A stretch of 64,000 nucleotides of DNA. Source: Vibrio sp. 10N. GTDB lineage: Bacteria > Pseudomonadota > Gammaproteobacteria > Enterobacterales > Vibrionaceae. The translations under genes and the position numbers were made by a program. The notes below the pieces were generated by a model, which saw only the letters and a list, made by a program, of their open reading frames with translations, was not told the origin of the DNA and searched no databases. The DNA is taken from assembly GCF_036245475.1 (NCBI RefSeq), contig NZ_BTPM01000002.1:806001-870000 (forward strand). The letters run 5' to 3'. This document shows, one piece after another, positions 1-8,531 of the stretch (position 1 is its first letter; every line of letters begins with the position of its first letter).

Positions 1-53
1 ATTCAACTGTTGAGGTACTGGTCAATATTAGTACAACACACCAAATATTTAGC

Positions 54-101
54 TTTACAAAGCATTTTTAACCAGTATTATCCTGACGCAAACGTTTTCC
101 T
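54..101 (+). promoter_or_regulatory. fhs promoter with PurR operator
   Basis: A -35-like TTTACA (54-59) and a -10-like TATTAT (76-81) are separated by 16 bp, so transcription would start near 88. The 16-mer ACGCAAACGTTTTCCT at 86-101 matches the PurR operator consensus (ACGCAAACGTTTNCNT) closely, including the central CG. It overlaps the predicted start site, a position that would allow repression by PurR with hypoxanthine or guanine. This fits fhs, which supplies one-carbon units for purine synthesis. Confidence 0.75.
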
Positions 102-131
102 CAACAATTTTGTGGATTTTAAGGACCGTTA

Positions 132-1880
132 ATGCTATCCGATATCGATATCTGTCGTACGACGTCACTCTCCGCTATTTCTGACATTGCTAAGCAAGCA
201 GGCTTGCTCGAGCATGAGTATCATCCGCAAGGTTATCACAAAGCCAAAGTCACATTAGATGCAGTTTCTCGCCTCAAAAATAACCGTGACGGTAAACTCA
301 TCGTTGTCACCGCTATTACTCCAACCCCGCTGGGTGAAGGCAAAACCGTCACAACTATCGGTCTTTCGCAAGGACTCAAAAAGCTAAACCAATCTGTCAT
401 GGCTTGTATCCGCCAGCCATCTATGGGACCAATTTTTGGTGTGAAAGGCGGTGCGGCAGGCGGCGGCTACTCCCAAGTTGCCCCAATGGAAGAGCTTAAC
501 CTACACCTAACTGGGGATATCCACGCCGTAACTGCAGCGCATAACCTTGCAGCAGCAGCGATCGATGCTCGTATTTACCACGAACAGCGTCAAGGGTTTG
601 AAGCATTTGAGGCTCGTACTGGTCTCAAAGCACTTAAGATTGATAGCAAAAACGTTGTATGGAAGCGTGTCGTTGACCATAACGATCGCGCACTGCGTAT
701 GGTCACTGTCGGTCAAAACGAAGTGAACAAAACCATCAATGGTTATGAGCGTCAAGACGGGTTCGACATCTCTGCCGCCTCTGAGCTGATGGCGATCTTA
801 GCTCTGTCTAAGGATTTAAAAGACCTACGAGCTCGTATTGGAAAAATCGTTGTCGCCTATTCTATTGACGGTACCCCGATAACTACCGAAGATCTGCAAG
901 TGGCGGGCGCAATGGCTGTCAGCATGAAAGAGGCCATTGAACCAACACTGATGCAAACACTTGAAGGTGTACCTACCCTTATTCATGCGGGTCCATTTGC
1001 TAATATCGCTCATGGTAACTCGTCTATCATTGCCGATAGCATAGCGACAAAACTTAGTGACTTTACTGTTACAGAGGGCGGTTTTGGCTCCGATATGGGG
1101 TTTGAGAAAGCGTGTAACATTAAAGCATCCGCTACCGACAAAAAGCCGGATTGTGCAGTCATTGTGGCGACACTTCGCGGCCTGAAAGCCAACTCTGGTT
1201 TATACGACCTGAAACCTGGCACGCCTATTCCAGACTCTATCTACGGCGAAGACAGCGCCGCTTTGAAAGCTGGATTTGAAAACCTCAAATGGCATATCAA
1301 CAACGTGGCAAAATACGGTGTACCTGCTGTCGTCGCGATCAATCGCTTCCCGCAAGACAGCGAGCAAGAGCTCGCATTGTTGCAGCAATGGGTAGAAGCG
1401 TTAGATAGCCAATGCCAAGTCGCCATCAGTGAAGGCTTTGCTAAAGGCGGGGAAGGCACTGTCGCACTGGCAGAGAAAGTCATTGAAGCGTGCCAAACCG
1501 ATGCTAGTTTCAAACCGCTTTATACTGCCGAGCAATCTATTGAAGAAAAACTGATGACAGTTTGTGAAGTGGGTTACGGCGCCGCTCGAGTCACGCTATC
1601 TTACCAAGCTCAACAGCAACTTGAGATATATAAGAAACACGGGTTTGATCATCTTGCCGTGTGTCTAGCGAAAACGCCACTGTCTATTACGACGGACGGC
1701 TGTATCAAAGGTGCTCCAACCGGCTTTGATGTTGTGATTCGCGAACTTCGCTTATGTGCAGGTGCCGGTTTTGTCTACGCATTGTGTGGCAATGTGATGA
1801 CCATGCCTGGCTTGCCAGACAAACCAGCATTTATGAGCTTAGATCTGGATGACGATGGGAATATTGTTGGCTTGAGCTAG
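132..1880 (+). CDS. fhs: Formate--tetrahydrofolate ligase
   Basis: This cytoplasmic enzyme makes 10-formyl-tetrahydrofolate from formate, ATP and THF, feeding purine and formyl-Met synthesis. At 582 residues it has the normal family length. The nucleotide-binding motif PTPLGEGKT lies at residues 64-72, followed by the family blocks RQPSMGPIFGVKGGAAGGG and, near the C-terminus, GAGFVYALCGNVMTMPGLP. The start at 132 is preceded by AAGGA at 121-125. The gene is monocistronic: a PurR box lies upstream and a strong terminator follows, so it is probably controlled with the purine regulon. Identity is secure from sequence alone. Confidence 0.97.
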   Translation: MLSDIDICRTTSLSAISDIAKQAGLLEHEYHPQGYHKAKVTLDAVSRLKNNRDGKLIVVTAITPTPLGEGKTVTTIGLSQGLKKLNQSVMACIRQPSMGPIFGVKGGAAGGGYSQVAPMEELNLHLTGDIHAVTAAHNLAAAAIDARIYHEQRQGFEAFEARTGLKALKIDSKNVVWKRVVDHNDRALRMVTVGQNEVNKTINGYERQDGFDISAASELMAILALSKDLKDLRARIGKIVVAYSIDGTPITTEDLQVAGAMAVSMKEAIEPTLMQTLEGVPTLIHAGPFANIAHGNSSIIADSIATKLSDFTVTEGGFGSDMGFEKACNIKASATDKKPDCAVIVATLRGLKANSGLYDLKPGTPIPDSIYGEDSAALKAGFENLKWHINNVAKYGVPAVVAINRFPQDSEQELALLQQWVEALDSQCQVAISEGFAKGGEGTVALAEKVIEACQTDASFKPLYTAEQSIEEKLMTVCEVGYGAARVTLSYQAQQQLEIYKKHGFDHLAVCLAKTPLSITTDGCIKGAPTGFDVVIRELRLCAGAGFVYALCGNVMTMPGLPDKPAFMSLDLDDDGNIVGLS

Positions 1881-1921
1881 TCTACACCCCTACCGAGTTG
1901 TGTAGAATCAGAGAAAAATAT

Positions 1922-1950
1922 AAAGCGACGGTTAGCCCGTCGCTTTTTTA
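1922..1950. terminator. Bidirectional intrinsic terminator
   Basis: GCGACGG-ttag-CCGTCGC forms a stem flanked by AAA on the left and six T on the right. It lies between the 3' ends of fhs (+) and the convergent OmpA-like gene (-). It is the best candidate terminator for fhs. Confidence 0.8.
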
Positions 1951-1961
1951 TTGGCTTTCAA

Positions 1962-2588
1962 TTATTGAGCGACGATCAAAGTCAGTTCTACGCGGCGATT
2001 ACACGCTTTCCCGAATTGGGTAGTGTTGGTGCACTCTGGTACATATTCCCCATAGCCGCGAGTAAAAATCATCTTCTGCGGTACATTATTACCAACCAAT
2101 GCACGTTTCACAGATTCTGCTCGCTTATCCGCCAGCGAGTCGTTCAGTTTGACCGTGCCAGTATTATCAGTATGTCCGCCTATGACCACATCGACGCCGT
2201 TTTGATTCGACAGGAAATTAGCAAGTTGCTCAAGCCACATTGCCGAGCCATCAGTAACATTTGCAGATCCCGTGTTAAAGTGAATTTTTTGCTTCAAGCG
2301 GATCATCACATAATCGCCTGGGATCAGTTCATAATCCAAACCATGATTGACCAAATAGGTCTCCAACTCATCCCAAGACTGGCTTCTAAACTGGCCATTC
2401 GGACCACCAACCTTCGCTGTAGACATCATTGGAGCCTCAGCCCAATCGGCATGCATTACATCACTATCACCACGCGGTGCGGTCTCTAGCATAGCCGGAA
2501 ACATTTTGTTTTTGGTATCGGACATCGAACTACACCCTGACAGAATAATCGCTGCGGCCAAGCATACGATTTTTTTCAGTTTCAACAT
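1962..2588 (-). CDS. OmpA-family lipoprotein
   Basis: A 208-residue outer-membrane lipoprotein with a C-terminal OmpA/MotB-like peptidoglycan-binding domain. The start at 2588 is chosen because GAGGAG sits just upstream and the protein then begins with a clean lipoprotein signal (MLKLKKIVCLAAAIILSGC, Cys19 as the lipidation site). The OmpA_C signature appears as VVIGGHTDNTG, then a block with ESVKRAL, and NRRVELTL close to the end. The middle region (about residues 20-95) has no recognised domain. It probably tethers the outer membrane to murein, like Pal or YiaD. It stands alone, convergent with fhs and divergent from the DsbA-like lipoprotein gene. Confidence 0.88.
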   Translation of the reverse strand: MLKLKKIVCLAAAIILSGCSSMSDTKNKMFPAMLETAPRGDSDVMHADWAEAPMMSTAKVGGPNGQFRSQSWDELETYLVNHGLDYELIPGDYVMIRLKQKIHFNTGSANVTDGSAMWLEQLANFLSNQNGVDVVIGGHTDNTGTVKLNDSLADKRAESVKRALVGNNVPQKMIFTRGYGEYVPECTNTTQFGKACNRRVELTLIVAQ

Positions 2589-2732
2589 CACCCACTCCTC
2601 AATCACGAACCTAATCTCTTATCGACCAAAATGGGTAAAGCTTTACAATAAATCTTTCGTCTTTTCCCCTCTTGTATGGTTCACTCATTCAACGTTACAC
2701 TCTTTGGGTTTATATTATTCAGAAGCATTATC

Positions 2733-3356
2733 ATGTTAAAAACACTTTCTAAGTCATTCTCTGTACTTGCGCTCGTCATGGCTGTGACCGCATGTAGCGA
2801 GTCCTCTACACCGGTAGAGGGCAAACAATACCGTACACTCGACACGAATCTTGCCACTTATCGCCTACCCCAAGTGACCGAAATCTTTTCGCTTGGCTGT
2901 GGTCACTGTCGTAACCTAGAACCTATGTTGCCCGCGCTAGAAGAACAAACGGGTGAAAAGCTCGGCAAACTGCATGTCATGTTTAACGACAGTGCTAAGA
3001 TTGCCGCTATGATTTTCTATACAGCAGTTATGCAATCAGAAAATGGTCATGTACCCGCAGACATGAAAGACAGCCTTTTCGCACTGGTTCAAGATCATGA
3101 GCTTGATGGCCAAGCAAAGAAAGCCGAACTTGACCGAATTTTCCACTCTCGTAATATGGTTAGTCCTTACGAGCTGGATAAAGCGCAACAAGAACAGCTG
3201 TTTCATTACCTAGAAGTCGCTGAGTCTGTTTCTGTAGAGGCGCAGATTAATGCCGTGCCAACGTTTATCGTCAATGGCAAGTATGAAGTCATGGTCTCTG
3301 GTCACCAGGGCATTGATGAGATTGCCGAAACCATTAACTACCTAAAAGCCAAATAA
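2733..3356 (+). CDS. DsbA-like thioredoxin-fold lipoprotein
   Basis: A 207-residue thiol:disulfide oxidoreductase of the DsbA family, predicted to be lipid-anchored in the periplasm. The start at 2733 gives a lipoprotein signal ending in VTAC (Cys21). An upstream in-frame ATG at 2676 would bury this signal. The redox motif CGHC is at residues 56-59, inside FSLGCGHC, and the cis-proline loop is AVPTFIVNGKY. The helical insertion typical of DsbA lies between them. Ordinary DsbA has CPHC and a cleaved signal, so this is a lipoprotein paralogue rather than the housekeeping enzyme. The FKBP gene follows after 11 bp, so the two probably form an envelope-folding operon. Confidence 0.88.
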   Translation: MLKTLSKSFSVLALVMAVTACSESSTPVEGKQYRTLDTNLATYRLPQVTEIFSLGCGHCRNLEPMLPALEEQTGEKLGKLHVMFNDSAKIAAMIFYTAVMQSENGHVPADMKDSLFALVQDHELDGQAKKAELDRIFHSRNMVSPYELDKAQQEQLFHYLEVAESVSVEAQINAVPTFIVNGKYEVMVSGHQGIDEIAETINYLKAK

Positions 3357-3367
3357 AAGGAAAGATT

Positions 3368-3841
3368 GTGTCTAAAATTCTTATCCCTGTTATCGTACTG
3401 CTTCTTGCAGCATTCATGATTTATCGCACTTGGAACAACAGCAAAGCGGGTGAAGAGAACTTCCAACAAGGTCAGGCTTTCTTACTAGAAAACGCTAAGA
3501 AAGAAGGTGTGATCAGCACTGAAAGCGGCCTTCAATATGAAATTCTTCATAAAGGTGATAATACTGAAACCCCTACGGCTAAGAGCAAGGTTAAAGTGCA
3601 CTACCACGGTACGCTTATCGACGGCACTGTCTTTGATAGCTCAGTTGATCGCGGTACACCAATCAGCTTTGGTCTTAACCAAGTAATCAAAGGTTGGCAG
3701 GAAGGCTTGCAGTATATGTCGGAAGGCGACAAGTTCCGTCTATATATTCCAAGTACTCTTGGTTACGGTAAAGGCGGTAGCGGCCCAATCCCACCTTCAG
3801 CAGTATTGATTTTTGATGTTGAGTTAATTGAAATTCAATAA
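3368..3841 (+). CDS. FKBP-type peptidyl-prolyl isomerase, membrane-anchored
   Basis: A 157-residue FKBP-type PPIase. It starts at GTG 3368 behind an AAAGGAAAG ribosome binding site. Residues 3-19 form one hydrophobic anchor (ILIPVIVLLLAAFMIY), so the protein should sit in the inner membrane with the isomerase domain (about residues 55-157) in the periplasm. The domain carries the conserved KVKVHYHGTLIDGTVFDSS, then VIKGWQEGLQYMSEGDKFRLYIP and LIFDVELIEI. It lacks the long N-terminal dimerisation domain of FkpA or FklB. It is co-oriented with the DsbA-like lipoprotein gene 11 bp upstream, which suggests a shared role in periplasmic folding. Confidence 0.9.
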   Translation: MSKILIPVIVLLLAAFMIYRTWNNSKAGEENFQQGQAFLLENAKKEGVISTESGLQYEILHKGDNTETPTAKSKVKVHYHGTLIDGTVFDSSVDRGTPISFGLNQVIKGWQEGLQYMSEGDKFRLYIPSTLGYGKGGSGPIPPSAVLIFDVELIEIQ

Positions 3842-3860
3842 CCTGAAACATTAAGCTTCA

Positions 3861-3893
3861 AAAAAACGCCCCATTCACTATGGGGCGTTTTTT
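3861..3893. terminator. Bidirectional intrinsic terminator
   Basis: AAAACGCCCCAT-tcact-ATGGGGCGTTTTTT is a GC-rich hairpin with A- and T-tracts on either side. It separates the convergent FKBP (+) and HAD phosphatase (-) genes and could serve both. Confidence 0.9.
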
Positions 3894-3897
3894 ATGT

Positions 3898-4491
3898 TTA
3901 TACCGGGTAAAATTCAAAATCACTTTCAGTGACTAAATAACAGTCCATGCCTGCTGCATGAGCAGCTTGTAAGCCCAGCTTAGTATCTTCAAACACCACG
4001 CAGCGAGAAGCTTGTTTACCCATTTTGTCAGCCGCCATCAAGAACGTATCTGGGTTTGGTTTATGATTCGTAATTTCAGTTGCCGACACAACACAATCAA
4101 ACGCTTCCAATACACCCGCTTCATTAAGTAGCTTAAGTGCTGAATCACGTTGACTGCCAGTACCAATCGCCATTGGTTTTTTACCTTGATGAAGTTTAAA
4201 CACCTCAAATGTGTGCATGATCGGTGAACCAGAAAACGGAAGCGTGGAAAAGGTCTCCATTTTAAAGCTGGATACTGCTTGCTGATCCAAGCTCAGTCCA
4301 TAACGCTTGTTTACCTCGCCTGCGATCTTGTAACTTGGCATCCCACCTAATGAATGTAGCCAATTGCGGTCGAACGGAAATTGAAAGTGTTCAGCAGTCA
4401 GCTGCCATGCCTTTACATGATTAGGCATGGTGTCGAGAAGAGTACCATCCATATCAAAAATAATTGCGTCATATTTTTCTAGCTCTAACAA
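3898..4491 (-). CDS. HAD-superfamily phosphatase, YqaB-like
   Basis: A 197-residue HAD hydrolase of the beta-phosphoglucomutase-like subfamily, closest in style to E. coli YqaB (fructose-1-phosphate and related sugar phosphatase). Motif I is FDMDGT with nucleophile Asp13 and acid/base Asp15. A small helical cap follows (about 20-80), then motif II in the GTGSQRDSALKLL block, motif III lysine in NHKPNPDTFL, and motif IV in VVFEDTKLGLQAA. The start appears to be TTG at 4491, with GAGG about 9 nt upstream. Exact substrate cannot be read from sequence. The gene is single and convergent with the FKBP gene. Confidence 0.85.
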   Translation of the reverse strand: MLELEKYDAIIFDMDGTLLDTMPNHVKAWQLTAEHFQFPFDRNWLHSLGGMPSYKIAGEVNKRYGLSLDQQAVSSFKMETFSTLPFSGSPIMHTFEVFKLHQGKKPMAIGTGSQRDSALKLLNEAGVLEAFDCVVSATEITNHKPNPDTFLMAADKMGKQASRCVVFEDTKLGLQAAHAAGMDCYLVTESDFEFYPV

Positions 4492-4779
4492 GACGTTAAC
4501 CTCTTATATTGGTTTTTGTGCTCTAAATCCTACACTGTGCGCTAAAGAACAGCATGCCATTACCGATATATATATCAGTACGACGTACCATAGGTGCTAT
4601 TTATATGCACTCGATTCCATTTCTTTTTCTTGCTGCTGCAAATGAAGACGAAAAATCAATAACTTGCTATATTGCGCACCCGAAAAGGTATCAAGTTCAA
4701 ATAATAACAAAGTTTCGCCTCTTGAGTCCCCTCTCAGTAAGGCGTTTTAATACGGATAGATAATTAGTTAAGGCTCACT

Positions 4780-6525
4780 ATGAAGATTAAGCACCAACTT
4801 CTCCTATTAGGATCGCTGTCATTATTGGCGATACTTGCGGTACTGGGAACCAGTACCTACTTCGCTCGCACTACCGACAATCTGTCCAACGCCGTCACCC
4901 AACTTGGTCAACTGGAAGTGACCTTACTTAACCTTCGTCGCAACGAAAAAGACTTCTTATTACGCAAGGATGAAAAATACCTCACTAAATTCAATGAAAA
5001 CGCTGCACGATTCATTGAACAAAAACGCGCACTAGAGCAAACGCTCACTGCATCGAATGTGTCACTTCCGAACCAACTCGATCAAGAGCTATCTGATTAC
5101 CGTAAGACCTTTAGCAACCTAGTAGCCGCTTATAAAACCCTGGGGTTGACAGCAACTGATGGTGTCATAGGACAATTTAAACGTGAGCTCAACAAGCAAC
5201 AGACGAACGGTTTGAGTCTCTCTCTGGTCGAACTTGAACGAGCTGTAGTGTCTGGCTCTGAGCTGTCCATCGCACAAACAGGCTTCACAACGCTTGATCG
5301 CCTTAGCCAAGAGGTACTGGCTCAGCGCTCAGTAATTGGTTTTAAGTACAATCAAGGCCTACTTGGAGAGACGCGCAGCCGCTCTCACAGTATCGAATCT
5401 GACTTTGAAGCGTTTAACCATACCGTACACAACGCCTTGGATAAGGCGCTTGCAACGCTCACCACCATCAAGTGGCTTATTTCAGGTGGGCTTATCTTCG
5501 CTATCGTGTCCTTGATATTGGTGATTCTTCGCTCCATCAGCAAAGACGTCGATGCGCTGCAATCCACCATTACCGACATAGCGCGCAACAATGATCTGTC
5601 CCAACATGTGCCAGCAGAGGGTAAAAATGAAATAGCCTCTATTGGACGCGCGGTTAATACCCTACTCGACAGCTTCAGAGCGCTGGTTACCGACACACAA
5701 CAGCAATCTAGCCAATTAAAACACAGCAGCAGCAACATGAGTTCTGAGCTACAGCATGTCGTTGAACAATTTCACAGCCAAAGCGACCATACTAACTCTA
5801 TGGCTGCCGCCGTTCAGCAAATGGTGACCACCATCGATGAGATATCTCAAACGACTCACAAAGCAGCAGATGTCGTCAACCAAGCGGCAGACAACTCTCA
5901 GCAAAGCCGAACTTTTGTCGATGATACCGTAAGTAACATTCAATCACTGTCTGCTGTACTAGCAGAAAGCAACGATGAAATCCGTTCATTGAGCGAGCAT
6001 GTCGGCAAAATTGGTGGTGCTGTTCACATCATTCAAGATATCGCAGAGCAAACCAATCTACTTGCCTTAAACGCGGCAATTGAAGCGGCCCGTGCTGGTG
6101 AGCAAGGTCGTGGTTTTGCCGTGGTTGCCGATGAAGTTCGCGCCCTAGCGAGCAGAACCCATCAATCCACAGAAGAAATCACCAATCTCGTGTCTGCCAT
6201 TCAATCCCAAATGACCACTGTGGTTGATGACATCGAGCAGTGTAATACTCAAGGCGCAGCTACATTGAGCGCCTCTGCCAAGTTAGATACCGCGCTACAG
6301 CAGATTTCTAGCGATATGTCCGAGATCCAAGCTAACTCAGAGCAAATCGCTGCCGCCATTGAAGAACAAGGTATTGTTATGAACCAGGTTGGCGAGTCGA
6401 TTACGGAACTGAATGAGATCTCCACTGACAATATGAACAACGCCAATGCTTGTATTGAAGAAGTTCAAAAGGTCTCAGGGCAAACTCAACATATGGACGA
6501 TGTTGTATCGGGCTACAAAATCTAG
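4780..6525 (+). CDS. Methyl-accepting chemotaxis protein with HBM-like sensor
   Basis: A 581-residue transmembrane chemoreceptor. TM1 spans about residues 8-27 and TM2 about 232-250. The intervening periplasmic region of about 200 residues is all-helical and contains LRRNEKDFLLRKDEKYL, a motif typical of helical bimodular (HBM) sensor domains that bind small organic acids; this ligand class is inferred. A HAMP domain follows TM2, then the long coiled-coil signalling domain with its conserved tip IAEQTNLLALNAAIEAARAG and FAVVADEVRALA. No CheB/CheR-tethering pentapeptide is seen at the C-terminus. The gene is monocistronic; the 288 bp upstream hold no recognised gene. Confidence 0.93.
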   Translation: MKIKHQLLLLGSLSLLAILAVLGTSTYFARTTDNLSNAVTQLGQLEVTLLNLRRNEKDFLLRKDEKYLTKFNENAARFIEQKRALEQTLTASNVSLPNQLDQELSDYRKTFSNLVAAYKTLGLTATDGVIGQFKRELNKQQTNGLSLSLVELERAVVSGSELSIAQTGFTTLDRLSQEVLAQRSVIGFKYNQGLLGETRSRSHSIESDFEAFNHTVHNALDKALATLTTIKWLISGGLIFAIVSLILVILRSISKDVDALQSTITDIARNNDLSQHVPAEGKNEIASIGRAVNTLLDSFRALVTDTQQQSSQLKHSSSNMSSELQHVVEQFHSQSDHTNSMAAAVQQMVTTIDEISQTTHKAADVVNQAADNSQQSRTFVDDTVSNIQSLSAVLAESNDEIRSLSEHVGKIGGAVHIIQDIAEQTNLLALNAAIEAARAGEQGRGFAVVADEVRALASRTHQSTEEITNLVSAIQSQMTTVVDDIEQCNTQGAATLSASAKLDTALQQISSDMSEIQANSEQIAAAIEEQGIVMNQVGESITELNEISTDNMNNANACIEEVQKVSGQTQHMDDVVSGYKI

Positions 6526-6554
6526 TCCTAGCTCAAACACAGCATAACTTTACC

Positions 6555-6583
6555 AAGCCTTTGCCCTGCGCAAAGGCTTTTTC
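6555..6583 (+). terminator. Intrinsic terminator after the chemoreceptor gene
   Basis: AAGCCTTTGC (6555-6564) pairs with GCAAAGGCTT (6570-6579) across a five-base loop and is followed by a T-rich tract. Confidence 0.85.
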
Positions 6584-6686
6584 TTATTATCAACAAAATC
6601 TAAAAACTGTTTACTAATCTGGCTTCTTGGTGAGATACCTCCTATCGCCTAACCTGTAGGTGTTCACTCATCAGGAGACTAAACCC

Positions 6687-7478
6687 ATGCAAAAAACACT
6701 ATTATTGACCGGCGCGACAGATGGTATTGGCCTAGAGACAGCAAAAAAACTTGCTCTACAGGGTCACCACATCCTAATGCATGGGCGCAATGAAGCGAAA
6801 CTCAATTCCACGGTAGAAGAAGTAGCAGCGTTAAATCGCAATGCCAAGATTGAAAGCTATGTCGCTGATCTGTCTGTTCTGAGCGAAGTCAGCCAACTGG
6901 CCACTCAAGTTTCAGAGATGCACGGTAAGCTCGATGTGATTATCAACAACGCTGGCGTTTTTGCTACACCGAACACTCTGACAAAAGACGGCCTAGACGT
7001 ACGTTTTGCAGTAAATACCATCGCCCCATACATTCTGACTCGTCAGTTATTGCCGCTATTAACTGGTGATGGCCGCGTGGTGAACTTATCATCCGCAGCA
7101 CAAGCACCTGTTGAAGTTCAAGCTATGATTGGCCGTCCAGTACTCTCTGACAGCGGCTCGTATGCACAATCAAAGCTGGCTATCACCATGTGGACGCAAG
7201 CCATGGCAACTGAGTATCCAAATGGACCAGTGTTTGTTGCCGTAAACCCTGCATCCTTCTTGGGAAGCAAAATGGTTAAAGAGGCGTATGGCGTCACCGG
7301 TAACGATCTGAATATTGGTGCTGACATTCTAGTGAGAGCGGCACTGTCGGATGAGTTTGCCAATGCCAGCGGTCTTTATTTTGATAACGACATCGGCCAG
7401 TTTGCTAAGCCGCACAACGATGCTCAGAACACCACCAAGGTTGAGGAGGTCATGTCTGCACTTGACCAGTACCTCTGA
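6687..7478 (+). CDS. Short-chain dehydrogenase/reductase
   Basis: A 263-residue classical SDR oxidoreductase. The start at 6687 is preferred over an upstream ATG at 6660 because AGGAGA lies 8 nt before it. The cofactor motif TGATDGIG is at residues 8-15, the structural NNAG at 87-90, and the catalytic residues Ser135/136, Tyr159 and Lys163 (YAQSK). The basic residue in HGRNEAKL after beta-strand 2 suggests NADP(H) preference. The substrate is unknown. The gene stands alone, between the chemoreceptor terminator and the radical-SAM gene. Confidence 0.88.
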   Translation: MQKTLLLTGATDGIGLETAKKLALQGHHILMHGRNEAKLNSTVEEVAALNRNAKIESYVADLSVLSEVSQLATQVSEMHGKLDVIINNAGVFATPNTLTKDGLDVRFAVNTIAPYILTRQLLPLLTGDGRVVNLSSAAQAPVEVQAMIGRPVLSDSGSYAQSKLAITMWTQAMATEYPNGPVFVAVNPASFLGSKMVKEAYGVTGNDLNIGADILVRAALSDEFANASGLYFDNDIGQFAKPHNDAQNTTKVEEVMSALDQYL

Positions 7479-7620
7479 TCTTTTGAGTGTGTAAACCACT
7501 CACTCTTTTGATTTTAAGCACCAAGAGCCACATCCAAGTGGAGCAATGATGAGGCTCAGTTTGCGCGCGTCCTAACAATCCGGACTGATTTTCCTTAGGC
7601 GCACAAGCGGAGAAAAACGA

Positions 7621-8493
7621 ATGAAATATGTCGGTAAAGTATATCGCCCTTGGATAGAAGCCAACAGCATATTAATTCAAACGACTTTAGGTTGTAGTAT
7701 CAATACCTGCACATTTTGCAGCATGTTCGATGACAAGCGTTTTAAAGTGCGTCCGCTAGAAGAAGTGTTCCTAGATATCAAAGAGGCAAGACGTATCTAC
7801 CCTCACGTCACATCGATCTTTTTGACAGATGGCAATGTGATGGCAGCTCGAACTGATTACTTATTACAAGTGTTCGATAAGCTAAAACAGACGTTTCCAG
7901 AAGTACAAAAAATTTCGCTTTACAGTGGGCTGAATGACTTTCGTCGCAAGTCGGTCTCGGAACTAAAAGAGCTGAAAAGCGCGGGGTTGGACATGGCGTA
8001 TTGTGGGCTTGAATCTGGTGACCCTGTTATTCTAGAAAAAATCCAAAAACGCATGACACCTTCACAAGCGATTGAAGGTGCAGCAATGGCCAAAGAAGCA
8101 GGTATCGAAGTACTCCAGTCATTCATTTTTGGCCTAGGTGGCAGATATCGCTCTAAAGAGCATATCGTTGCGACAACTAAGATCCTTAATGAAGTGCAGC
8201 CCGAACAAATCGCGCCTATGGCGTTAGCTATTCAACCAGGGACGGAGCTTGAGCGCGAGGTTCAAGCTGGTGAGTTTGTGTTGCCAACACAGATGCAACT
8301 GCTCGAGGAAGAAAAATATCTGCTTGAGAACATGAACTTCAATACCATTTACTGGGGCGATCATGGTAATAACATGATCCAAATGCGCGGCATGTTCCCA
8401 GACAACAAAGCGTTCTTTTTAAAGCACGTTAATAAGACCATCGATAACAACCCAAGTGCTAAAGAGAACATAATTCAGACGTTCTCTTGGTAA
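7621..8493 (+). CDS. Radical SAM protein, COG1032-like
   Basis: A 290-residue radical SAM enzyme. The cluster-binding cysteines are C25, C30 and C33 in GCSINTCTFCSMF. This CX4CX2C spacing is seen in a branch of stand-alone radical SAM proteins related to the B12-binding/Elp3 group. The GGE-like motif is replaced by SIFLTDGN, and the barrel continues through YCGLESGD and a GIEVLQSFIFGLGG segment. No B12-binding or SPASM domain is present, so it is not the maturase for the sulfatases downstream. Function is unassigned. The ribosome binding site is GGAG at about 7610, and a perfect hairpin lies just after the stop codon. Confidence 0.82.
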   Translation: MKYVGKVYRPWIEANSILIQTTLGCSINTCTFCSMFDDKRFKVRPLEEVFLDIKEARRIYPHVTSIFLTDGNVMAARTDYLLQVFDKLKQTFPEVQKISLYSGLNDFRRKSVSELKELKSAGLDMAYCGLESGDPVILEKIQKRMTPSQAIEGAAMAKEAGIEVLQSFIFGLGGRYRSKEHIVATTKILNEVQPEQIAPMALAIQPGTELEREVQAGEFVLPTQMQLLEEEKYLLENMNFNTIYWGDHGNNMIQMRGMFPDNKAFFLKHVNKTIDNNPSAKENIIQTFSW

Positions 8494-8502
8494 TCACGAC
8501 TC

Positions 8503-8527
8503 GACCCACCACCTCTTGTGGTGGGTC
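8503..8527. terminator. Perfect 10-bp hairpin between convergent genes
   Basis: GACCCACCAC (8503-8512) pairs perfectly with GTGGTGGGTC (8518-8527) over a CTCTT loop. There is no T-tract on either side, so it may act as a transcript-end stabiliser or weak terminator for the radical-SAM and LysR genes. Confidence 0.55.
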
Positions 8528-8531
8528 GGTA

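Noticed and set aside
1965..2489. Long plus-strand reading frame opposite the OmpA-like lipoprotein gene
   Set aside because: It is fully antisense to a well supported gene with RBS and lipoprotein signal, and has no domain of its own.
7621..8493. Radical SAM protein as sulfatase maturase
   Set aside because: It lacks the SPASM domain and the CX3CX2C spacing of anSME, and is 3 kb away from the sulfatases on the opposite side of helD.
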